Source: Chitinophaga sp. YR627
Lineage (GTDB): Bacteria > Bacteroidota > Bacteroidia > Chitinophagales > Chitinophagaceae
Assembly: GCF_900114995.1 (NCBI RefSeq)
Contig: NZ_FOUX01000004.1
Span: forward strand, 682,001 to 746,000
Length of the DNA: 64,000 nucleotides
Reading direction: 5' to 3'
Positions 6,971 through 16,489 of the stretch are shown in pieces. The position numbers and the translations under genes were made by a program. Under the pieces are notes generated by a model. That model saw only the letters and a list, made by a program, of their open reading frames with translations. It was not told where the DNA came from and did no database searches. The first letter of the stretch is position 1, and each line of letters begins with the position of its first letter.

Positions 6971-9166
6971 ATGAAACAACCTTCTAATTCGAAGAAACTC
7001 TTTGCGCGTCAGTTACAACAACAACAACACGATATTCTCTCCAAACTACGCGTAAAAGGAACCGGCTCTGATGATCTGGCCGGCTGGTTCCTTGGTCCTA
7101 AAGCAGAAAATACGGAGTTATTACAGCAACTGATCCAGCGTACGATGGACAATCACTGTAATGACCGTAAAAATCTATACCCGAATGATCCGGTGTATGT
7201 AACAGAAGAGATGAAACAGACGCCTGAGTACCAGGAAACCGTAAGGGTATTACAACATAAACTGGACGTACTACTAGAAGAATTAAAAGGTTCTGTTCCT
7301 TTCTGGAGCTATCGCTGGCAATCGCATATGAACTGGGATACAACCTTGCCAAGTATGGTTGGTTACTTTGGCACCATGCTGTACAATCCTAACAACGTTG
7401 CCGCAGAAGCCTCTCCGGTAACAACGGTGCTGGAAATGATCGTTGGGGATGAACTGTGTAAAATGCTTGGATACAACATCACTGATACAGATCCGGATGT
7501 ACCAAAAGCATGGGGACATATCACCTGCGATGGTTCTATCGCTAATAACGAGGCCATGTGGGCAGCCCGTAACCTGAAATATTATTCTATCAGTCTTGCG
7601 GCTGCTATTAAGGATACACCGGAACTATCCCAGGCCGGCGCACTGCAATTAAAACTGGCTAATGGTACCATTACGACGATCGGTGCTGCCAGTAGCTGGG
7701 ACCTGCTGAATCTTTCTGTGGATGAAGTATTAAGTATTCCCGACAGACTACAATCTGAATTCGGTATCAATCTCGATCTGCTCACACAGATACTGAACAA
7801 CTACAGTATCCAGAACATCGGATTTGATGGTATCAATAAATTCCTGGATAGCGGTATTCAGTCTCCATCGATGATGGCAGCTTCTACCTGTCATTACTCC
7901 TGGCCTAAATCAGCTGCTGTACTGGGATTGGGCGCCAATAACCTGATCAAGGTATATGTAGATGAAAATGCGCGGCTGCATATTGGCCGGCTGAGAGAAG
8001 AACTGCAAAAATCACTGGATAGAAAAAGTCCGGTATTGATGGTGGTAGCCGTAATTGGCAGCACGGAAGAAAGTGCAGTAGACCCGCTGAAAGACATCGT
8101 AGCTGTAAGAGAAGAGTTCAGACAAAAAGGACTGAACTTCGTGATACACGGTGATGCTGCATGGGGTGGTTATTTTGCATCTATCCTGAGACAACCGGAA
8201 CACCAGGTACTCTCCAAACGCGCGTTATTGTATACGCCTACGCTCACCATGAATGACTATGTCACTGAGCAGTATGCGAATATCCAGGAATGCGACTCCA
8301 TTACGATCGATCCGCATAAGGCAGGATATATTCCTTATCCAGCTGGCGGTTTATGCTATAAAAATGGTGCTATGCGTAATCTGGTAGCCTTTACGGCACC
8401 GGTGGTATATCATGGAGGCATTGATCCGACAGTGGGCATTTACGGCCTGGAAGGCTCTAAACCAGGTGCTGCTGCAGCTGCTGCTTACCTGAGTCACCAG
8501 GTTATCCCGCTGGACCAGAGTGGCTACGGACAAATACTCGGCAAATGTCTCTTCAACAGCAAACGCCTGTATAGCGCCTTTATCACGATGGCAGAACCGG
8601 ATGATCCGTTTATCATTGTGCCGTTCCAGCGCCTGCCGGCAGAGAAACATGGTGAAGGTCCGCAGAAAATAAAGGAACAATACGACTTTATCAAAAACGA
8701 GATCGTTCCGAAAACCAATGAAGAGATCATGTCTAATGCGGAAGCAGTAAAACTGTTACCAGAACTGGGCAGTGATCAGATCATCATTACCTACACCTTT
8801 AACTTCAAAGAGAATGGCGTATTAAACAAAGATGTAGACAAACTGAATGAGCTGAACCTGAACATCTTCCAGGCACTGAGCTTATCTCCGGGCGAGCATG
8901 ACCATCCATCTAAAACACCGATGTATGTTACGCAGTCACAGTTTGACAATGACTCTTATGGTAAATCATTTGTAAATAATTATAAAGAAAGACTGGGTTT
9001 ATCTACAGATAATGATGAACCAGTGAATATCCTGATCTCCACTACCATGAATCCGTGGCTGACAGATACCGCAGATGGTAACTTCATCCCTGAACTGGTA
9101 AAAGCATTACGTCAGACAGTGCTGGAGCAGGTTGAAAAAGTAGTAGGAGCAATGGAACTCGCATAG
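6971..9166 (+). CDS. PLP-dependent group II decarboxylase, tyrosine-decarboxylase-like
   Basis: A 731-residue fold-type I PLP enzyme. The Schiff-base lysine is Lys450 in DPHKAGYIPYPAGG, and the upstream cofactor-binding Asp lies in HGDAAWGGY. The region from about residue 150 to 520 matches group II decarboxylases, closest in pattern to tyrosine decarboxylases of Enterococcus type (DPHK-x-GYIPYPAG, LEGSK-G-AAAAA). It is longer than the 600-625 residues common in that group, with extra N- and C-terminal segments. The expected reaction is decarboxylation of an aromatic L-amino acid to an amine and CO2 in the cytoplasm. No amino acid/amine antiporter lies nearby, unlike typical acid-resistance tyrosine decarboxylase operons. 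A strong terminator follows. Confidence 0.85.
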   Translation: MKQPSNSKKLFARQLQQQQHDILSKLRVKGTGSDDLAGWFLGPKAENTELLQQLIQRTMDNHCNDRKNLYPNDPVYVTEEMKQTPEYQETVRVLQHKLDVLLEELKGSVPFWSYRWQSHMNWDTTLPSMVGYFGTMLYNPNNVAAEASPVTTVLEMIVGDELCKMLGYNITDTDPDVPKAWGHITCDGSIANNEAMWAARNLKYYSISLAAAIKDTPELSQAGALQLKLANGTITTIGAASSWDLLNLSVDEVLSIPDRLQSEFGINLDLLTQILNNYSIQNIGFDGINKFLDSGIQSPSMMAASTCHYSWPKSAAVLGLGANNLIKVYVDENARLHIGRLREELQKSLDRKSPVLMVVAVIGSTEESAVDPLKDIVAVREEFRQKGLNFVIHGDAAWGGYFASILRQPEHQVLSKRALLYTPTLTMNDYVTEQYANIQECDSITIDPHKAGYIPYPAGGLCYKNGAMRNLVAFTAPVVYHGGIDPTVGIYGLEGSKPGAAAAAAYLSHQVIPLDQSGYGQILGKCLFNSKRLYSAFITMAEPDDPFIIVPFQRLPAEKHGEGPQKIKEQYDFIKNEIVPKTNEEIMSNAEAVKLLPELGSDQIIITYTFNFKENGVLNKDVDKLNELNLNIFQALSLSPGEHDHPSKTPMYVTQSQFDNDSYGKSFVNNYKERLGLSTDNDEPVNILISTTMNPWLTDTADGNFIPELVKALRQTVLEQVEKVVGAMELA

Positions 9167-9195
9167 TAAGTACTCCGAAATATAAAGGGTGTCAT

Positions 9196-9232
9196 CAAAA
9201 AAGGCCGCATCAGATCTGATGTGGCCTTTTTG
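9196..9232. terminator. Bidirectional terminator
   Basis: Stem aaggccgcatcag/ctgatgtggcctt (one G-T pair) with A-run on the left and T-run on the right, placed between the convergent decarboxylase and erythromycin-esterase-like genes. Confidence 0.9.
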
Positions 9233-9240
9233 CTTATTTA

Positions 9241-10509
9241 TTATAATTCTTCGCAGGGGTACATCTTTCTGATAAAGAAAACTCCGTCGAAAATGTTATT
9301 CCAGGATGCCTCGTAGTTCTTGTGGTATAGGTTGCCTTTTACCGCACCTGACAGGTAGAATGGCCATCTGTAATGCGGCCATTGAGCATTAAATGCCCTA
9401 AAATCAGTAAATGCAAATTCATACTCCCGGTTGATCCAGTTCTCAAAGCTGTATTCCCTTGGTTTGTCTACTTTATATGGCTTTTCCACTTTCTTATTCC
9501 CTATATACAATCTTTTAGAAGTCCCTTCATAAGAAGTGAATCCCAGGATATAGGTTTCTATATCTGTAAAACTTCCGGTGAATATGCTACCCATCGTACT
9601 TGCCCCGTCCATAGCCGGATCTTTATATTTATAGGAATCTTTTGAAACATGGTAATTATGTGCCCATACAATGATCTTCTCATTAGGATATTTATTGCGC
9701 AGCAGCCACTCCAGATTCACCGCCATCTGACTGTCCCGTGCGCCTAACCTTTCATAATAAGACTTTGCAGTACCTGATTTATTCAATGCGATCAGATTGT
9801 CGATATATAACAGCCAGAAGTCTTTCTCTGGCAATTGTTGGCTCAGTTCACGCCTGATTCTTTCCAGGTTACGCACATACCGTCCGTTCAAAGCGGTATC
9901 TTTCAACTGCATCCCCCAGCTTTTCAGTAAAGGCAGTATTGCTGACTGATAAGCCGTATCTCTGGTAACAGGGAGCTGCCAGCCCCTCATCAGACTATCC
10001 AGTACTCGTGAAGGGTAAGCGAGCCCCATCTGAGGATCAATACCGGATAATTGTAAAGGTGTGTCCTGTTTTTGTGAGGCAGGAATATAATTGTAAAACA
10101 GATCGCTACAGGCGGAGCAGGCCGTCCATAAAGGGTAAATACTGCTTTTTATGAAGGAATCCACACTGCCTCCCTGTTTCTTCAGTTCATCCCATCCATA
10201 ATTCAGGGCAAAAAAATCACTTTCAAAGGCCAGCACGTTAAAGCCTTTCTTTTCATGGAGATATTTGATCAAACGGGTTTTAGCCAGAAAAGCAGGCGCA
10301 TCACCATGGTCCTGTTCTCCCAGCATTACCACACGAGCATTGCCAATAGCGTTACCAAAAGCAGCGAGATCTTCATAATTAGTGGCGTCCGGGGAGATAG
10401 CAGTGATCTTTGCGGTGTTTTCTTTCACATACTTTTCGATTTCCGCCTGCCCTCTGGCGACGGACAAGGATAAACAAATAATAGCGGATAGCAGGGATAG
10501 TTTCTTCAT
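9241..10509 (-). CDS. Secreted erythromycin-esterase-like protein
   Basis: A 422-residue protein with a cleavable signal peptide (ends SVARGQ). The body matches the erythromycin esterase-like family: VVMLGEQDHGDAPAFLAKTR carries the conserved G-E-x-x-H-G, followed by GFNVLAFESDFFALNYGW with its conserved Glu, and a later KIIVWAHNYHVSKD holding the conserved W-A-H-N. These Glu and His residues form the catalytic site in EreA/EreB. Most family members in environmental Bacteroidota have no shown macrolide activity; the periplasmic location here and the lack of neighbours with resistance roles argue for another esterase substrate. Calling this a resistance gene would be unsupported. Confidence 0.8.
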   Translation of the reverse strand: MKKLSLLSAIICLSLSVARGQAEIEKYVKENTAKITAISPDATNYEDLAAFGNAIGNARVVMLGEQDHGDAPAFLAKTRLIKYLHEKKGFNVLAFESDFFALNYGWDELKKQGGSVDSFIKSSIYPLWTACSACSDLFYNYIPASQKQDTPLQLSGIDPQMGLAYPSRVLDSLMRGWQLPVTRDTAYQSAILPLLKSWGMQLKDTALNGRYVRNLERIRRELSQQLPEKDFWLLYIDNLIALNKSGTAKSYYERLGARDSQMAVNLEWLLRNKYPNEKIIVWAHNYHVSKDSYKYKDPAMDGASTMGSIFTGSFTDIETYILGFTSYEGTSKRLYIGNKKVEKPYKVDKPREYSFENWINREYEFAFTDFRAFNAQWPHYRWPFYLSGAVKGNLYHKNYEASWNNIFDGVFFIRKMYPCEEL

Positions 10510-10621
10510 AGCAGCAATAACGTTGACAGGGGCCGCTTTTGTATGCGCTCGTCGGATTTCATAAATTATTAATATTTATGCTACCTTACCGTACTGATTG
10601 TTCAATTTTAGCCCGAAAACG

Positions 10622-11467
10622 ATGACTTATTTAGATCCAGCCTTACAGGAACTTCTTGCCCGTTTCCAGTCTACACAGAGAAAACTGACCGTATTAACCG
10701 GCGCCGGTCTTTCTGCTGATAGCGGTATCCCGACTTTCAGAGATAAGGATGGTTTCTGGACTGTAGGCTCTGAAAACTACACCCCACAGGATATGGGGAC
10801 CTATGAAATGTTCTGGCGGAAGCCTCTGGAAGTATGGAAATGGTTCCTTTACCGTAATACAATTTGTTCCATGGCTGCACCTAACGTGGGACACTTTGCC
10901 ATTAAACAGCTGGAAGACATTTTTGGCGACCGTTTTAAACTGATCACCCAGAACGTAGATGGTTTGCATACGAAGGCATTGTCCTCTCCGGAAAGGACCT
11001 ATTTTATCCATGGCACACTGGATAAATCTCGCTGTGGAGATGAATGCAGCAAGGATTTCTATCCCTTTCCAGACATCCCTTTTGAAAAAGGACAGGAACT
11101 GACAGCAGAACATATTGCCTTGCTGAAATGCCCTAAATGCGGTCATTATCTCCGTCCGCATGTATTATGGTTTGACGAATACTATGACGAAAAGCATTAT
11201 AAACTGAACAGTTCTCTCCGTACAGCAAAAGAAACCGGTTTACTGCTGATCGTCGGCACTTCCGGCGCTACAAATCTGCCGAGAAGAATAACAGAAACGG
11301 TATTAAGCAGACAGGGTATGATCATTGACATTAACCCGAACAATAACTACTTTTCAGATATAGCCAGAGAGAAGAAAAACGGCTACGTATTAAAGGGAAA
11401 GAGCAGTGATATACTGCCGGAATTTGTGGAGTTTTTCAGCTCCCGAACTTCCGGGGAAAATAAGTGA
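10622..11467 (+). CDS. Sir2-family NAD-dependent protein deacylase
   Basis: A 281-residue cytoplasmic sirtuin, assuming the ATG at 10622 (an in-frame TTG at 10598 is less likely because the Rossmann domain then begins late). It shows the NAD-binding block LTGAGLSADSGIPTFRDKDG, the TQNVDGLH block, the catalytic His130 in FIHGTL, and a zinc ribbon built from Cys-x3-Cys (RCGDEC) and Cys-x2-Cys (CPKCGH). GTSGATNLP is the distal NAD contact. It removes acyl groups from lysines with NAD consumption. Its 3' end overlaps the convergent outer-membrane gene by 32 bp. Confidence 0.92.
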   Translation: MTYLDPALQELLARFQSTQRKLTVLTGAGLSADSGIPTFRDKDGFWTVGSENYTPQDMGTYEMFWRKPLEVWKWFLYRNTICSMAAPNVGHFAIKQLEDIFGDRFKLITQNVDGLHTKALSSPERTYFIHGTLDKSRCGDECSKDFYPFPDIPFEKGQELTAEHIALLKCPKCGHYLRPHVLWFDEYYDEKHYKLNSSLRTAKETGLLLIVGTSGATNLPRRITETVLSRQGMIIDINPNNNYFSDIAREKKNGYVLKGKSSDILPEFVEFFSSRTSGENK

Positions 11468-14270
11468 GTGTCAGCATAAAATACTGCTTCAGCACATTAT
11501 GAGACTCCTGTGTCAATACATAGTTGTTACCGTAGTTACTGATGCTCCGGTTCTGTCCGAGCAGGTCTAATGCGGAAAATTTCAGCTCCAGGTTATTACC
11601 CGGCAGGAGCCGGTAGGCAGCACTCAGGTTCCAGATAGTAAAGGTAAGCGGTTCGGCGGCAGATGAGACTACCGTATTACTGGTTACATTACTGCTGATG
11701 GTAAACCGTTTGGTAGGCGTATAACCACCACTCAGTGTAGTATTGTACTCATACGAACTGACACGGGCATCATTCAGTCCGCGTTGTTTCGACAGGTAAT
11801 AACGGGCATTCTGAGAGAGATTAAGGGCTAGTTTATCCAGGTGGATAAAGTAAATCGTGATCTTATTTTTCAGCTGACTCGCATAAGAGATGTTCATTAC
11901 ATCCTGCTGTTCATTATTCCGCACCAGGTAATTCGGATTATGTGACCGGATAAAGGAAAGTTCCTCCATGATCTGTAACTGATCGCCATTTTTCAGTTTC
12001 AGAGGTTTCTGCACTTCTCCCCGCAGTTCTATACTACGCCGGCCATCCAGGTTGATCGCTTTGGTGATGGTAGTCCCATTTTCATTGATATAGGAACTAC
12101 CCGCAAAGAAATTGTCTGTTGTAATGGCGGTCACCACGAGACCATACTCAATACGGTTGCTGTTGTGACTATAGCGGAAATTAAACTCTTTTGTTTCTGC
12201 GGGCGTCAGGTCCGGATTGCCTTCCGTCAGGTAATAAAAATTGGTACTATCCACTATCGGATATAACATATCTACTGTCGCATACTCGAAGGACCGCTTA
12301 AAGGCCAGATGATAGCTATTGCTGAAGCGGTTGAACTGCTCATTTACATACGATAAACTGACAGAAGGAACGAAACGCTGGTAGTTCCGTTCAAACTCCT
12401 GAAAAGCATGAGAAGAGGTGTTCTGTTGTATAAAGAACTGTTCCTGCAGATTGAGGTAAACAGACAATGACTTTGTGTATTTATCTTCCAGTGTACGTTC
12501 AAATGTCCGGGAAAAACGGATAGCAGGATTTTCATTGACGATCCTGTATCGGCTCCGGTAGGTCAGATAGGGGTCGTGTATGAAATTCTTGGCAGTCGTA
12601 TCATTGTCCAGGGCGATATTATCTGAAACCTGTGAAGAATATTCCAGCTCATTTTCCACATCGATATGCACAGTAGAAAGGAAGTTGCCACGTCCAAACA
12701 GCAATGGCGCCAGTTTACTCCAGGCAGCATCCATCCGGTGTCTCACATCGGATTTTGTATTAAGGGCTTTTCGCTCTACGTGCTGATTGTCGCTGGCATC
12801 AGCCAGAGAGGTAAAAATGGACTTGCTGTACCTGTTGCTTTCGTCATGGTTATAATCAATGGAATAGGCCATTGATAAGGACGTATTGTTATCCAGATCG
12901 TGAGAATACCTCGTATTGATGGCCAGGTGCGTATTCCGTGCATGGCTTTCAGACTCTACACTGCTCATACTCTGCAGACCGGTTTTAGTGGAAAAACTGC
13001 TGGCATGGCTACTGGTAACATTGTCATAGGTCGTGTAAGCCAGAGAAGGCTTTATGGCCAGTTCTATGTTCTTTCCGGAAAGCAGTTCTATCTGGTGAAT
13101 ATTCAGCTGCTGGTTGATCTGGTTGTCTTTAACCGTGACATTACTTTTCTGCAGGATCGCACTATCTGGTCCCAGGGTGGTCAGACTACTGATATCGGTC
13201 AGGTGGTTATTTCTATCTCGTTTAAGGAAATAATCTGCCCCCATTGAAGTAGGCATAAATGCGGGCCTGCCACCATCATATTTAAAGTCGTGGTGATAGA
13301 ATACGCCGGCGCCCAGGGACTGATTTAGGCCGCTTTTACCAAAGTCCGGCTGATTATCAATATCCCCTTTCAGACTCTTAAAAGCACTATTTAATAACAG
13401 GTCAGTAATACCACCTGCTGTTTTATTCACATTATTGGCAATACCAAATAATCCCCATTGATTACGCGGAGAAAAGAAGTTGATATTCATGCTGCTTTCA
13501 TAGGTCTTGCGGGAACCATATCCTGCGGAGAGTTCACCGAAATGTCCCTCATGCATATCATCCTTCAGCTGGATATTTATTTCAGGGATGGAATCATGCG
13601 GATTTGCCTGTTCCTCCTTTCTGGTCTTCTGATAGACCTGTATCTTTTCAATGGCGTTTTTAGGGATGTTCTGCGTCGCAATGGCGGCCTCATTTCCAAA
13701 AAACGGTTTACCATCAACCAGTACACGGGATACTGTCTTTCCGTTGGCTGTAATCGTACCATCCGACCATACTACAACACCCGGCAGGCGGATCAGCAGT
13801 TCTTCTGCAACTGCATTTTTATCCAGGGAGAAAGCGTCTGCGTTGAACTCCAGGGTATCTCCATTCATACGTACAGGAGGAGGAGCCCTGACGACGATTT
13901 CATTCAGCGCAGTATTTTCCGGCAGCAGATTGATATAATGCAGGTCGGTGACAGGATTTTCCGTGTCAAGCCGCAGGTTTTTAGACCAGGTGGCATATCC
14001 AAGATAGGAGATGACGAGTTTGAAGTTTTGTCCCAATGGTAATTTGGGCAGGGAGAACTCGCCCTGTGCATTACTAAGACCATATGCAAGCAATTCGTTT
14101 CTAAGGTTATAGATCGTTATACTCGCATTTTTGAGCACATAATTATGAGTAGAGTCAAAAGTAATCCCCGATACATTGCCGGCAGACAATGAATCTTTTT
14201 GCTGTGCCTTTACAGACACACACAGCACAGTAAGCCATATGGTAAGCAGATATTTCAGAATGGCTTTCAA
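11436..14270 (-). CDS. Outer-membrane beta-barrel protein, TonB-dependent-receptor-like
   Basis: A 944-residue protein with a signal peptide (ends SVKAQ), an N-terminal carboxypeptidase-regulatory-like domain (about residues 30-115, SGITFDSTHNYVLKNASITI), a plug-like domain with ELLIRLPGVVVWSDGTITAN and a large C-terminal beta-barrel (from about residue 240). This is the outer membrane beta-barrel family common in Bacteroidota, related to TonB receptors but without the SusC signature and without a SusD partner. The transported or bound ligand is unknown. It is monocistronic and shares 32 bp of antisense 3' overlap with the sirtuin gene, so no terminator can fit between them. Confidence 0.85.
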   Translation of the reverse strand: MKAILKYLLTIWLTVLCVSVKAQQKDSLSAGNVSGITFDSTHNYVLKNASITIYNLRNELLAYGLSNAQGEFSLPKLPLGQNFKLVISYLGYATWSKNLRLDTENPVTDLHYINLLPENTALNEIVVRAPPPVRMNGDTLEFNADAFSLDKNAVAEELLIRLPGVVVWSDGTITANGKTVSRVLVDGKPFFGNEAAIATQNIPKNAIEKIQVYQKTRKEEQANPHDSIPEINIQLKDDMHEGHFGELSAGYGSRKTYESSMNINFFSPRNQWGLFGIANNVNKTAGGITDLLLNSAFKSLKGDIDNQPDFGKSGLNQSLGAGVFYHHDFKYDGGRPAFMPTSMGADYFLKRDRNNHLTDISSLTTLGPDSAILQKSNVTVKDNQINQQLNIHQIELLSGKNIELAIKPSLAYTTYDNVTSSHASSFSTKTGLQSMSSVESESHARNTHLAINTRYSHDLDNNTSLSMAYSIDYNHDESNRYSKSIFTSLADASDNQHVERKALNTKSDVRHRMDAAWSKLAPLLFGRGNFLSTVHIDVENELEYSSQVSDNIALDNDTTAKNFIHDPYLTYRSRYRIVNENPAIRFSRTFERTLEDKYTKSLSVYLNLQEQFFIQQNTSSHAFQEFERNYQRFVPSVSLSYVNEQFNRFSNSYHLAFKRSFEYATVDMLYPIVDSTNFYYLTEGNPDLTPAETKEFNFRYSHNSNRIEYGLVVTAITTDNFFAGSSYINENGTTITKAINLDGRRSIELRGEVQKPLKLKNGDQLQIMEELSFIRSHNPNYLVRNNEQQDVMNISYASQLKNKITIYFIHLDKLALNLSQNARYYLSKQRGLNDARVSSYEYNTTLSGGYTPTKRFTISSNVTSNTVVSSAAEPLTFTIWNLSAAYRLLPGNNLELKFSALDLLGQNRSISNYGNNYVLTQESHNVLKQYFMLTLTYFPRKFGS

Positions 14271-14489
14271 GGCGGTACAGGAAATGTTAGGTTATTAGTC
14301 CCTTTGCACTTTAAGTTACTGCAAAAAATGCTAAGAGCATGTTAATAGATCTGAATGACTATTAAACGGTTAGGACAGGCAACGTTTTCACGCCTGAGTA
14401 AGCGGATAAAAAGCAGTGACTTTTCATCATTTGTTTGTTATCTTTAAAAGGATATACCCCCTATTTGTTAATCGTTAATATGACTACAC

Positions 14490-14780
14490 ATGAAAAACAT
14501 GAAAGCCTTTCTTTCACTGCCGCTTTTTACGCTCTTATTGCTGTTCAGTTCATTTTCACCAAAGCAGGAGCCACAAGTACAACCTGCCATCGTGAACTAT
14601 GCCTGGTACACGCCTTCCGGTCAGTTTGTCGCCTGGAGTACGCTGGCAAATGCTGAAATTGTGAGTGATGCAGATACCAATCCCGTAAATGGCACATTGG
14701 TAGCGCTGGGGTATACTGATGGCGGATTCGGAGTACCTCCTTCCGGTACGCTGGTATATCAGTTATACACGCACCCTTAA
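14490..14780 (+). CDS. Small secreted protein of unknown function
   Basis: A 96-residue protein with an N-terminal signal peptide (LPLFTLLLLFSSFSP) and a short mature part of about 70 residues rich in Gly, Tyr and Thr (YAWYTPSGQFVAWSTLANAE, ALGYTDGGFG). I recognise no family. A strong terminator lies 18 bp after the stop codon, which supports it as a real gene despite its size. A second in-frame ATG at 14499 could be the start. Confidence 0.55.
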   Translation: MKNMKAFLSLPLFTLLLLFSSFSPKQEPQVQPAIVNYAWYTPSGQFVAWSTLANAEIVSDADTNPVNGTLVALGYTDGGFGVPPSGTLVYQLYTHP

Positions 14781-14797
14781 AAGGTATTGAGGAAAAA

Positions 14798-14831
14798 AAT
14801 AAGCCGTCTGCCTTTCGGTGGACGGCTTATT
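14798..14831. terminator. Bidirectional terminator
   Basis: A perfect 11-bp stem, aataagccgtc with gacggcttatt, encloses a 12-nt loop and is preceded by an A-run, between the small secreted protein (plus) and the DUF1349 gene (minus). Confidence 0.9.
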
Positions 14832-14859
14832 TACTCATTATGCTGAGTAGATATTCTTA

Positions 14860-15510
14860 TTATTCTGCGTGATTCTTCAGCCAGGTCACACGACGCTGAT
14901 CAGGGAGATGTTTCACTGTAAACTCTTCAAATTTAGCTTCGAATCCCTGTCCGTCGGGAGATGCTGCCATCAGTCCCACCATTACCGGATGGTTATCCTG
15001 TAAAGGCGCATTACGCGTCATGATATAGTTCTTATCATCGAATGAATAGTAGAACTCTACGGCGTCCAGTTTTCTGATTGCCTTGATCCAGATGAAAGGG
15101 GGTACTTTATCCAGCGGCGTAACACTCCAGTCACTCGTTGTATGTGTTACAACGGTGCTGACATTGAGTTTGCCGTCTACGAATTCCACACCGCTCTTAA
15201 TATAGTTCTGGTGATCTGTTCTGATCATCAGTCCCATCTGGTCAAATCTGGCTTTGTAATTTCCGGTGAGTTTTACTTTCACTTCAAATTCTCCGCCATA
15301 GGTGGTGTAATAGAACGGCGCGTCATCAACGGTAAATCCGTAGTGGGAAATACGCCAGTAATCTGTCTGCGGCGTAACAAACATGGTAAATGTTTTATTA
15401 TTGATCTTCCATTCAGCAGGTTCGTTATACCATTGCATTTTCTCAAGCGTTTGCGCGGAAGCGGCCTGCATACCGGTGATCATGAGCAGCCCTAAAATGA
15501 TTCTCTTCAT
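14860..15510 (-). CDS. DUF1349 (concanavalin-like) secreted protein
   Basis: A 216-residue protein with a signal peptide (ends SAAQ-type AASAQ). The rest follows the DUF1349 pattern of a concanavalin-like lectin/glucanase fold: MQWYNEPAEWKI, TPQTDYWRISHYGF, QMGLMIRTDHQNYIKSGVEF, and SDWSVTPL. Family members include the yeast protein named regulation of enolase 1, but a biochemical role is not established. Here it is exported, unlike many cytoplasmic homologues, so it may bind extracellular carbohydrate. It is divergent from the LuxR-type gene. Confidence 0.85.
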   Translation of the reverse strand: MKRIILGLLMITGMQAASAQTLEKMQWYNEPAEWKINNKTFTMFVTPQTDYWRISHYGFTVDDAPFYYTTYGGEFEVKVKLTGNYKARFDQMGLMIRTDHQNYIKSGVEFVDGKLNVSTVVTHTTSDWSVTPLDKVPPFIWIKAIRKLDAVEFYYSFDDKNYIMTRNAPLQDNHPVMVGLMAASPDGQGFEAKFEEFTVKHLPDQRRVTWLKNHAE

Positions 15511-15597
15511 TTATTAGATATTATAAGTTTTTGAAAGACAATTAACCATGTTTAATAGTTACCTTCGCAAAGGTAGAGTCCCGCCAGATAACGCACA

Positions 15598-16386
15598 ATG
15601 GTTAAAAATAACCATACTTTAGAGATGAATGTATTAGAGAAACTCAATACCAATCTGCTGCAACAGAATTTTGCCGGTCAGGATACGGCAGCTGCACTGG
15701 CGTATTGCCAGTCGATCGCTGCGATGTATGCCCGGGTTGAAAATGCCATCAGCGTTTTAAGCGATCTTCAGAACAATAAAAGCTACATCTATACCGGCAA
15801 GATAGCCCCTGCACTGGGCATTGCTGCACATCCTGCCATGAAGGAGATTGATTCCATCTGGGAAGGGGAGATCTTTAACCGGATCAAGCCAGATCATTTG
15901 CTGGAAAAGCATTTACTGGAACTGAAATTCTTCCATCTGGTTGGTGGTGTACCTGTTGCAGAACGTTGCGATTATCAGGTAAACAGTTACTTACAGATGC
16001 AGGACGCTGACGGCGACTATGTTCCCGTCCAGCACCGGATGTTCTATCTGCACAGCAATAGCAACGGGAGTATCAATCTGGCGCTATGTCTGTACAATTT
16101 CGCCGGTAATCCGCATTCCGGTGACCAATACCAGGGAATGATCGTCAATACCAGTACGGGGAAGGTGATCACGACAGATAACAAACGCTTCAGCAAGATC
16201 CTCTCTTTCCGGGAAAAAGAGTTGTTACAGCTGATCAAAAATGGTAAAAGCAGCAAGGAAATAGCGACCCAGCTGTCCATCAGCGTAAACACCGTTAGCC
16301 GGCACCGTCAGAATATCCTGGAAAAACTGCACGTAAAGAACTCCATAGAGGCCTGCCGGATCGCTGAAGCTATCGAGTTGTTATAA
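15598..16386 (+). CDS. LuxR-type transcriptional regulator
   Basis: A 262-residue regulator. The C-terminal 60 residues form a LuxR/GerE helix-turn-helix (LSFREKELLQLIKNGKSSKE, then ATQLSISVNTVSRHRQNILE). The N-terminal 190 residues form a PAS-like sensor without a recognisable receiver Asp, as in the Bacteroidota family of cytoplasmic LuxR proteins that combine a PAS-fold domain with the HTH. A possible -7 element TACCTTCG lies at 15560-15567, 30 bp before the ATG. A second in-frame ATG at 15625 is possible. The target and signal are unknown; msrA lies next downstream but has its own promoter-like sequence. Confidence 0.85.
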   Translation: MVKNNHTLEMNVLEKLNTNLLQQNFAGQDTAAALAYCQSIAAMYARVENAISVLSDLQNNKSYIYTGKIAPALGIAAHPAMKEIDSIWEGEIFNRIKPDHLLEKHLLELKFFHLVGGVPVAERCDYQVNSYLQMQDADGDYVPVQHRMFYLHSNSNGSINLALCLYNFAGNPHSGDQYQGMIVNTSTGKVITTDNKRFSKILSFREKELLQLIKNGKSSKEIATQLSISVNTVSRHRQNILEKLHVKNSIEACRIAEAIELL

Positions 16387-16451
16387 GGGATTTCCTGACA
16401 AAACAGCCCCTTTTAACACCTGTTTCTGCTAAAATGACGGCCAGTACGATC

Positions 16452-16466
16452 TGGCACAAAAGATGC
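16452..16466 (+). promoter_or_regulatory. Sigma-54-like promoter of msrA
   Basis: TGGCACaaaagATGC matches the -24/-12 consensus TGGCACGnnnnTTGC with the invariant GG and GC correctly spaced; only the G after TGGCAC and the first T of TTGC differ. It ends 23 bp before the chosen msrA start, which puts a transcription start about 12 bp ahead of the ATG. Confidence 0.45.
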
Positions 16467-16489
16467 GCTTAACAGTCAAAATAGATTAT

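Noticed and set aside
9241..10509. Macrolide resistance gene
   Set aside because: The family is right, but activity on macrolides cannot be inferred; the protein is exported and there is no resistance context.
13458..14042. 194-codon plus-strand frame inside the outer-membrane barrel gene
   Set aside because: It is antisense to the conserved plug domain, with no family pattern; the minus-strand frame has clear domain structure.
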